DNA of 64,000 nucleotides from Ectocarpus siliculosus (Eukaryota > Sar > Phaeophyceae > Ectocarpales > Ectocarpaceae). How positions within the stretch are numbered: the stretch's first letter is position 1; each line of letters opens with the position of its first letter. Location: the NCBI GenBank assembly GCA_000310025.1, contig FN649728.1, positions 2,474,297 to 2,538,296 of the forward strand, in the 5' to 3' direction. Position numbers and translations under genes: made by a program. Of the stretch, positions 1 to 10,200 are shown one piece after another. The notes under the pieces were generated by a model. That model did no database searches. It worked only from the letters and a program-made list of their open reading frames with translations, and was not told where the DNA came from.

Positions 1-380
1 CCCGCCTCCTCTGCCGCCGCCTGCGCCCCCGACGAACTCAACCTAGCCCGCGCCTCGACGGTTTCCGCCTCCACCGGCTCCCCAGCCCCCGCCAAGGCCT
101 CGCCGGGGGCAACGCCGCTCTCGACCTTTTCCTCCGCCTCTTCTGTTCCCCCGCTCACCCCTGCGCCCGCCGTGGTCACCTGCGGAGCCGCCTGCTTGAC
201 GATCATCAGCCCCGCGGCGCTCGCGCCGCAGGACGCCTCTTCCCCGGAACTCGACGAAGTATCCAACACCACGGCCGAAGCAGCAGCGGCGACGGCGGCG
301 GCGGCGGCCGCTTCTGCTTCACCGTGACCCTCGTCTTCCTCCTGCTTCAGGCGCGACTCCGTTGTCGATGGTAGCGAATC
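1..380 (-). CDS. K+ channel exon: acidic, alanine-rich C-terminal segment, runs off the window
   Basis: From an acceptor after CTCTGGCAG the frame stays open to base 1. It begins DSLPSTTESRLKQEEDEGHG, then poly-Ala, then an acidic tail with repeated EE and GAGE-like stretches. No domain is recognisable. Phase 0 matches the preceding exon (ends 1122). Base composition is very GC-rich (GCC/GCG Ala codons). Confidence 0.5.
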
Positions 381-3300
381 CTGCCAGAGCAAATACAACG
401 CAACAAGTACATGGCTTTTTGTGTCTGTAGTTTTATATTCTATGGTAGGGGAGGCGACACACGTCGTGAAGGTAACGGCAGAGGGCTGCGTTCAGGAACC
501 AACCGCCCGGCGGCTAGGTCGAGAGGGAGGGCAAAGGTGACTCGCACAAAACAAATGAAAGTTTGTTGTCTAACCGAATAATCTGTTGTTTTTTGCGCTC
601 GGAATAATTCAGAAATCTCCCAGATCTACGTATTATTGGGTTCTTGTTGTACCGCCCCGGAGGCGTGTTGTTTCGAATGAATGTCTTGGTTCGGTTTTCT
701 GGGGTCCTAAAAAGAGAAAGGTCTTACGGAGTTCTCATTCTGCTGCCTCGCTGCTGCTGCAGCAAGGGTTTGATAGACGGCCTCGTGTTGATCAATACAC
801 AGTGTTTAACACGCAGCCCGCTTTGAAGAGGGTCACGCGGCAGCAGCTAGCTACATCGAAGGTCGAACCATAGCTAGAAAACATGTCGGGGGGCCAGAAA
901 CAGGCGCGCGTTGTCACGGAAACCGGGGGTACCCGTCCACATGCCTCTTGGTTGATACGCTTTGCTTTGCGACACCAACCCTATGAAACGTATACGCCAT
1001 GCCGATGTCTGTGCTGCAAATAATTTTCTTCAAGACCGGGCGCTCTTCTTCTCCCTCCTGCCTGCCTGTCTCCCTGCTTCCTTGTTCGCTTGAGCACGAA
1101 AAAACATTTTTGAACTCGCACCTGCAGCTTGATCAGGTGGTACTCCGCCTGACTCTTGGACTCCGCGAGAACGAGCACGTTGCACTCCCCCGCGAAGGTG
1201 AAGTCGTCCCCGGGAAAGATCGTCGCGTGCACGAACGACGCCGAGAATCCCCCCGACCCCCCGCTCGCCGCCACGCCCTCCCGCCGTCGCCGGTTGTCTC
1301 CCCGCGTTCCCCCTCCAGACTGCAACCTGGCGTTCGGTTCAACGCTGGTATCCATGGCGGTGGGGACGGCGGTCGCCTCTGCCGGGGCGCAGCTGCTGCT
1401 GTCGGCGGCGGCGGCGGCGGCAGCCAGCCCGTTCGCGGGTGTTGCTTTCGCGTTGCCGGAGCCGAGGCCCGCGGCAGCGACGTCCCGGAAGTCGCGCACC
1501 ACGGCCATGAGGAGAACCTCTCCCTTCGAGTCCTCGTACAGCTCGAGGGCAGCTCTGAGATGTGTGAGAGGGTGTAGGCCGTGTATGCATTGTATAGCGT
1601 AGGTGGGTCATCTCTGAGATGTGAGGGTGTAGAGGGTTAGGCGGTGTACGCATACATAGAGTAGGTGGGTTAAGAGGGGTGTTGAAATCGTTTGGGGGCC
1701 CCATTGACATCCTGGTGCTGTTATTTCGGGCCGATGGAGGCGGCGGCGGCGGTGAGGGTAACATGGATGTCGTCTGCGCTGCCAAGTGGCTGTGGGTTGA
1801 GCTTAAGACTAGTTGTTCCAGGGTAACGACGACTCGGGAACAGTTTCTCTTGGCATTTCCAGGTGGCTAAGGGGGGGCGGTTTTTCCGAACAGGCGGCAG
1901 CGTGGAGTACCAAAGAGGCGGACACATTGCACCAACTTGTGTCGAGCACAGGAGTAAACGAACAGCACCAACACAACCACAAGCTCACCCCTGCGGACAA
2001 AAAGTAAGGAATCAGGCGTTCTTGTGTCACCACCGCTGATTCCAATGCTGGCTAGGGCAAGCCGGAAAGCACACCCTCGCCAGCGCAACGAACACGGCCC
2101 CGTTGCGGCGGGAAAAAAGCGTCGCAACTTCAAACCCGCAACACGAGCACCAAATCAACACCAGCACTCGGCACCGCAAACCGCGCACGTTACGCACAAA
2201 AAATCATGCTGTGATTCGTGATTTGCTTCTTCCCGCCGGGACGCGACAAAATCCACGGTAAATAACGCAACGACGACGCCAACAACAAGAGCAAAGCACA
2301 ACGCCCACAACGACGACAATACAATCAGAGACGTCCAGGTTCCACTCACCTGCTGAATGTCAGCCCCCAGAGACACGAGTCTTCCCCCACATTGAGAGCA
2401 AGCGAGTAGACCTCATACTCCATGCCCCTCTTGTAGTCGGTGAGCCACATCGGAGGGGCGCCGGTCGAGCTACCGTCGCCGCCGCCGTCGCCGCCGCCGT
2501 CGCCGCCCTGGGCGGAAGAGGAGTTCCATGTCTGGTCAAGGCCGCCGCCCGCCGTGGCGGCCATGGCCCCGTCGCTGGAAGGGCCGTGGCGGTGCTTGAC
2601 TTCTCCTCTGAGATACAGGCAGCGTCCGGAACGGGGCATCGTGCAGGTGTGTGTGCAATGCAGGGGGGGGACCCGAGGGGGGGGCGGGGGCGGAGGGGGG
2701 GGGGGGGGGAGTTGTTGTGGGATTGTGTCAAAACCATGATAGGCTGTCGTTCGGCGGTGGTCCTCTCGCAAGAAGGATGTGTGGGTGCTTTGAAAAAAAA
2801 TTATTCAAGGTTGAAGGCTTGTATCGGATGGCGGTTTAAAGGAGGGTGGGTGGGTTGATGTGGACATGAAGGATTCGCCGTTGCGTAAGGGGTGGGGTGG
2901 GAGCTGCCCCGAGCAGGCGGGATGAGTATTTAGTCGCCATGCCATCAAGAGTGGTACCGCCATGAGAACAGCAACGGCAACAACAGAACCACAGACAACC
3001 ACGATCGAAGAGCAAAACACCACCACCCTAGATGCCCGGAGGAGAACTTATCGGGTGCCGGACGTCTTAGTTGGATAGCACGACCTGCCGGAGCGGCGAA
3101 GAGACACTTTTTCCGCCGCATCAGATTGAGCGCTCACGTGTTGTTCACCGGGACGGTGTAGTCGCTGCTGCTCCGCATGGCGTTGATCGCGAACGGCAGG
3201 AAGGCGGGGTACAGGGTGGCGCAGGCCAGCATCGACATCTTGAGCTCGTCGTGGCAAATCACGTGGTTGATGCCGAACCGCAGCAGCTGAGAACAAGCGC

Positions 3301-4120
3301 GCAGGCCGGCCAAAAGAGAAGTACGCGCAAAGGGGGGCCACACATACGACGATGACGAAGACGATCACTACTTGATGCTGAATTTCCCTGGAGACGGCTA
3401 CGTGTTTCGAGCCGCACCGCGACTTGACCACGAGGCACCCCTCACGATGTCTCCGAATGAGAGCGTCCCAAAGATGGGAGACTGCCGCCATGCCCGGCAT
3501 CGAGCGGACTCCTGGTCACCCTCCTACCGTCCTCCTCCTATCCCAAAACCGTGTTTGTCGAATATTCGCTCTCGGTCGTGCGCGAAACTTGTTCGTTTCG
3601 GCCGCTTTTCGAGGCATGGTGTTCACACGACGAGAATTGGAACACCAGCCGGGAGTCAACACTTGAGCGAAACTGGTGAGGGCTCAGGCAAGCAATGGGT
3701 TCACCGAGATCCCTCTAACATCAACAGCAACACAGCAGCCCCAACGCGCTTGGTTGGCTCACCTGTTCTTTGCTGCTGAGCTCCTTCACGGTAACTAGGG
3801 TGCGGCAAGGCATACCCATGACGCTTTGCTCCGATACCCGGCGCATCAATCCCTGAGAAGCGAGACGGAAAAGATGAAGCCGGGTCCTCAAAATCTTCGT
3901 CTTGCTCGGGAAATACATAGAGGGGGAAAACCTCCCCGAAAATCGAAAAAGTCTCTTGACAACGAAGGAAACACGAGCATAGGAAAAGAAGTTGCCTCCA
4001 ACGGAGAACGGTTGCAACAGAAGGTGGAACACATGCCACACAAAAACATGAAAAATAACTCACGAGAATATATCGATTGGTTGCTGTAGCCAACTGAAAA
4101 TCACATCTTTACATGCGTGT

Positions 4121-4215
<95 letters not shown>

Positions 4216-7200
4216 GCGCGCGCACACACACGGGCGGTTTTTCGTCGGTCAGCGGGTTACGTTTTCACACACACACACACACCACGTCCGTGGGCGTGCG
4301 GTTGAGGTAACGCTGCACCGACTTTGCGGCAAGGGTCGTCTTCTCCTCCGTTTCCACGGAGGAGCTCCCGACCACGCCGCCTCCTTCGGCGGGGAACAAG
4401 AAGATGCAGTCCGCGTATCTGATTGGTCGATTCGTGGGTTGTTAGGTGCAGCGACGGGACGTAGGCATGACGATAGGAGGGATGGTGATGGTGGCGGAAG
4501 GGGAGGAGGGGATTCACGCACACACACAGCATGCTACAGAACACACGTAAAAAAAACAGGTTCATCCACGGTCCCTTGTCGAGTGGAGCCCTCGGACAAA
4601 ACGCGTCCCCTCCGAAATCTGGCTTTGTCCTACTTGGGTCAGCCGGATAGCGCCGGTCGATGCCAAACAAGCATGCACACACGCAATACATCCGAGCCCG
4701 TAAGAAACTTACTCCGCACACACGGCGTTCATGTCCAAAGGGTCCATGACGCTCCCCCGGAAGTATATGACCCTCGACATGAACAGGGGGCTCCGTATGA
4801 CGCTCAGGACCTCGGGGGAGGGCGGGGAGGGGCTCATGATCACGACCCAGAGAGACTCATTGTCCACGCCATGATCCTTGCAAGAATAGAAGAACGCACA
4901 ACAAAACATAGAAACCCGCACGGAGATAGGAATTATTCAGCAATAAATTTCAGGAGCTCCGGTCTAAAAACAGATAACCTTGCGAACACGATGGGAGAGT
5001 ATGCACAGCCGTTCCCGTTTTAAAAAGACGAGCATGTTTGGTTCTTGTTTCAAGCTTCTTGTACCATGGGAAGCGTCTTTCCCATGACTTGTAGGTTTGA
5101 AATCACATGAGGCACCACCATGGTTGTGACAAAAATCTGGCCCTTGACGCCGGAACGCTTGCTGTACACTGCTGACCCTAACCCTAACCCCGCCAGGTAT
5201 TCGACTACTGCTGCGCGCGCACACCGGGGGTCACCTCGTGGAAGAGCTCTTCGATGATTCTCCGAAGAGACGCCGCGTTGAAACCCGCCTCGCCCTCGCC
5301 GTCGTCCTTCCCGGGAACCATGGCGAGCACCACGTGGAGCTTGTTGCCGACCAGGTGCCTCGAGTATCCCACCCTGTTCTTGGGCCGGCTGCCGATGATG
5401 TCGATCAGGTTCCCGACCTGCCGCATTCACACCGACAGCACCAACACATCATGGTGGGAAACGGTTCAGCCGACACAGGGTCGCAGCTTTCCAAACCTAC
5501 GCACCGTATGTGTAGGGGTAGGTTTGCCTAGGGAGAAAATATGTCTGCCTAGGGGGAAAGTGAATGCGAACAATGCTCCGTTCTCTCGAGGACGCGTGGT
5601 GTAACTACTAAGGCATGCGATCCTGAGTACGCCCCCCCCCCGCCGCCCCAAACATATGCCTCGTGTAGCCCGGGGGGGCGTTCTTTGGCCGGCCGGCCGG
5701 CCGGTCTGCTGCCCCCGATGCAGCCAACATTGCACGGGCGAACCTACAACTCAGGTGACTGCCGATAAGCTTGCAACAGCCCCTTTCCCACGGCTTTGAG
5801 TTCGGAGGTAGTACGTGGAACACCATCGTTTCGGGGCAATGTAGTTGGAGTGTTCAAAACAAGGGGAGCATGAACCTGCCGGCTGCCGATGACGTCGATC
5901 AGGTTCCGGACTTAGCCCTGGGCTTGGGTGCCTTGCCCGCAACGACCAACGCATCACGCGCGCTATCAACCTCCCCGATGAGAGCAGCAGGAAACAGCAA
6001 ACAACCGACTGCGACAGGACCGCGCACTTAACCCAGTGCAAAAATTCTAGCAAGCACTGGCCACGCGATGCAACACTGCAGTTGCCTCTCCGCCGTGTGC
6101 GACAAAAGAAGGGCCTTCATTCCTAAGAGAATGCCGTCCACCCCCGCCCCGCACCCCTGCCCAGAACGCCTCCGTCTTTTGAACCGCCCTCTCACCTCGA
6201 GCGGGACGTACGTCAGGGCGACCACAATCACCACGATCTGTACAGAACAAGCGCAACCACAGAATATGCAACAGCGGCAGCGACGAAGGACTTACAAGGC
6301 AGCACCGAAAGCAGCGGCAACAACGGCTGTGCAGCAGAAGCAGCAGAAGCAGCATGCGGCAGCGGCAGAAGAAACACAACTATTTCCATCGTATATACAG
6401 CGACAAGAAAGAAAAACGGCAGGTGTCGTTCCCTGACACGAATCAACGATAACGACACGTCAACGTTGCGAAGTGTGATCGCCAGCAGCAAACAAAACCC
6501 TCACGGCGGAGGCAAAAATCACGCGAGTGTGCGCCACGTACTGGAGGGTACTGGTACCACGCTTGCACCCTGGTCGAACTTTCGCCAACACTGCGGGATG
6601 GTCTCACCATGAGCATCCTGCTGATGGCCGTCACGGGTAACACGTCCCCGTACCTGTCATTTGTTGATCGAGGGGGCGCGTTGGGGGGCGGGGCGTCGGC
6701 GGGAAGGGGCAGGGGGGCGGGGTACTCATGTTTTGCATCCCTTAGTGTAACAGATAATTGACCACGGGTCCTCGATAGGACGGACGGTTGTTCCCACTTG
6801 ACCGATCACCGATGGCCACATGGCTCAAAAATGTTTTCTCCATCCATCTATCCTATCGATATCACTTGCCACCTTTTCAGCCCACTTTTAATGCCTCAGT
6901 ACCGCTACCGCCTCCTGCTGGCTATTCCATGTCATGGGAGAAGGGGTCCCAGGTGGCCATGTGTGGAGCAAATAAGAGGTTGAAAAAGATACAAACAATG
7001 ACATATCGAAAACAAAGAACAAAAGCGTTCTCACGCCACCACCACCAATGCCCCGGATCGCTCGGCGTGCAAATCGGCACCTCACCGCGTACACAGGTGG
7101 TGGTTGGGTCGAAATGGTGTGAAATTGACACCGCAACAAGACGACCACGCTGCTTGCTACTCTCGCCGCCTGTGCTCACCCCACCGTAGACAGCGTCACG

Positions 7201-10200
7201 ATGGTGAAGTACAAGCAGTCGTGCCACTGCATGGTGCCGCTATCTTCGATGGTGCCACTGTCGTCGAAGGCTTTACCGTCCGTCTCGTCCTTGAAGGCTT
7301 GCTCCGTCCCGTAGATGATGGCCGTCGTCATCAGGATCAGGCCCAAGATCTGTTTCGAAGGGTCCGGAAGGCACCCAAGAAAAACACGAGAACAAAAAAA
7401 AAAACAGTTATCTCAACCAACCGTCCGTGGTTTTGGGAACACCCGTAAAAGTGTCTTGAAAAAACACTGCTGTGGTGCCAAACGACGCTACGTTTACATT
7501 TGTGCCCGTCTCTCCAACATGTTGACAAGCGAGTTACATACACCAACCTGTAAGTCCAAGCGCCCGTGTAGGAGCAGCAAGCAAATCGACACGGTGGGGA
7601 AGGGAACCGAAAGGCCGTCGGCAGAGAAACGATCTTCTACAAGATTCGTTCACCTCGATTGGGTCTTCGAAACACGAACAAAAATTCAGAGTCAGGTAAA
7701 GCCAAAAACTGTCGCAAAAGAAGGGGAAGAGGGCATGCACACACACACACACGTACACGGCTGCTGCACAATCGGGAAACTGCATACGGTATGTTGGCTA
7801 CATACCGGGAGAGCGAGCGATCATTACCTTGAGCCCCAGCAGGCACGCGTTCACGGTCACATCCGTGAAAGTACCAATCTTCTCGAGCATCCGGTGGTTC
7901 CGAATCACGCGGGTTACCTTCCCAAGTCGCAAGTATCTGCACCGGGCGGCCGGGGGCGGGGCGGGGGGGGGGGGTCGGGGTATGGCGAGGGCAAGGGCGA
8001 GGGTGACCTATATCCGGGTCGTCCAACGTGTGTTTTGTGCATCCATCCGCTACAAAAGAATGAGAAAGTATCGGTCTTCGCATCTTCCACTGGACTGACC
8101 CGCGGAACGAAAGGCTGTGCCGCCTACCCGTTGTGGTCATGGGGTGCCGGGTTTCCGTAGAGCCTACCTTGGGCCGTTTCGAGGCCGGGACTGCCAAAGT
8201 TAAATGTCGTGGAACACGACCAAAGCACAGATCAACCGGTTAGGGAGAACGGTGCATGTACTAACGAGGGCGCGACACAAAATGCGAACAACAAATTGAT
8301 GGGTAGGCGATCGCTGTAAGCACCCGGTGCGGATCTTTTTCATTTTTCCAGTGCATAGTTTTAACAGTCAACCCTATGTATCGTATGCATATGTCATGGT
8401 GATGGCGTCACGGATGACGATCATATTCTGGCGGAGGTAGGCAAGGAACACGTATTCCATTCCAGTTTTTTTGTTGCTGTGCGCTCGACGAAAGGCGAGG
8501 TCGAGTCGGAGACGCAAACCAGCACCGCACCTCGAGAGCGGCGTTTCAACACCAAGCGCGGCAGGGATGATTTCCCATTCACGATAAGGTCGGGCGCCTT
8601 TGTCGCGTCGAATACTCTTTGTGCGGTCTTCACCCATACGTAGAGCTACGTCCGCTTGGTGAGCGAGTCCACGCCATCGCCCGTGGAAACAGGAGCAAGG
8701 GGCAGTCTACAGACGACTTCTAGCTTGGGGAGGGGGGAGGGGTATACCTTGTTTTGCTCTTGCCTGAGAAAGGTATACCTACTCCGTTTTTTCACCTGAC
8801 AAAAGAAAGGCTGTAGAGCCACCTGTAGAAGGCGCCGAAGACAGGAAAGATGCTGCAGAGGTCCACGATGCCCTCGAAGCTCAGGACGTATGTTAACCAC
8901 ACCTTGTTGTTGTTCGGGCGCACAAAGAAAATATAAGCAAGGCGCGAACAATCGACTCAGACGCTGCGCGCGACCGGGGGGGCAGCAGCATGTGCCAAAA
9001 ACGAAAAAATATACAAGGAAGGTGGTGGACAACCCCTAAACGATCGGCATCGTGACGCATGTATCGAACTTGGCTTTGGGGGTACCTACAAGCGTGTGGG
9101 TGCCGATCCAGGCCCGACGTTTGGTCGTGCAGAAGTCACATGTTTTGGTGCTCACAAGACCTGTGCAAGCCACAAACGAGGAACACAACCACGTAGAGAT
9201 GTGTAGCTCTCCGACGTGTGATACTACACGAAGAAGGTTTGCGAACTACTAGCTATGCCTGGGTGGTAAGATTCCGCTAGTGCGCAAACGCGACAGGCAT
9301 CTACGTGTTCATCGGGGGTGTGAGACAACGACTTGGGTTGAAAGTTAAGGTCACAAGTACATAACTGTTGAGAGGGCGCTCGGTGGTCGTGAGAACGATC
9401 AATCCCGACAAAAACGTTGGCAGAGGAACAAGAGATTGCCGAACTGGACACTCTGTCTCGCGACGACAACACAACACAGGCAAGCGCCGCTAAAGAGGAA
9501 CACTCTCCCGTAAGGCACACGGGTGGTACACATAGGAGTCTACAGAAAGGGGTGGCTTCAGGCGTCCAAGACAGGTCGGGCGGAAAAAATAAAGGGGTGC
9601 GGGGTGGTGGTGGTTGCAAATTTGTCCCGCGGGAAAGGTGCCAAGAGCAAAATGAAGATGGGAGGGGGGGGCAGAGAGGGGCGGTACCACATGGTACGCC
9701 AAAATCACGGCCGCGGTGAAACACTTACCGCTTCGGCGGTGACCGACAGGACGTAGTCCATGAAAAAGACGAGGGCGAAGACAGCCTCACCCGCGATCAC
9801 GATGGAGTGGTGCTGGTTCGCTGTGTAGGTGCCCACGATGTAGAACACGCACGACACCAACGTCGTGATGGAGGTGAAGAGCATGCACGCTGCCATGGGG
9901 GAGCGTCCATGTGACCGTTAGGCGCGCGGTGGGGGGGGGGAGGATAGAGAAAAAAAACGCGGGGGCTCTTGAGCTTGGGTGGCCTTTTCAGGCAAGCGCA
10001 TGTATCGTTGTACCAGGAATTAAAAACCGAGGCCATTTTCTCCTGAGGAAGGAGGAATCGCAAGAGCTTTGGGGGTTCGGGTACTGGGCGGGCAGGACGT
10101 TGCAAGAAGGCGGGCGAGGATGGGAGCTAGTTGTAGAGGAGGAAGAGGACGCCCAAACGCACCTGTTTTCAACATTTGGCCATTACAAGGGAGGAGGGGG

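Noticed and set aside
4113..4310. Plus-strand open frames of alternating Leu-Ser
   Set aside because: They are translations of the CT microsatellite, not genes.
5173..5187. CCCTAACCCTAACCCC, telomere-like
   Set aside because: Only about two units, inside an intron of the channel gene. Too short for an interstitial telomere.
8374..8418. Extension of the S4 exon to the stop after MTYAYDT
   Set aside because: Using the donor at 8,418 restores phase to the next channel exon; the extension would end the protein before S5.
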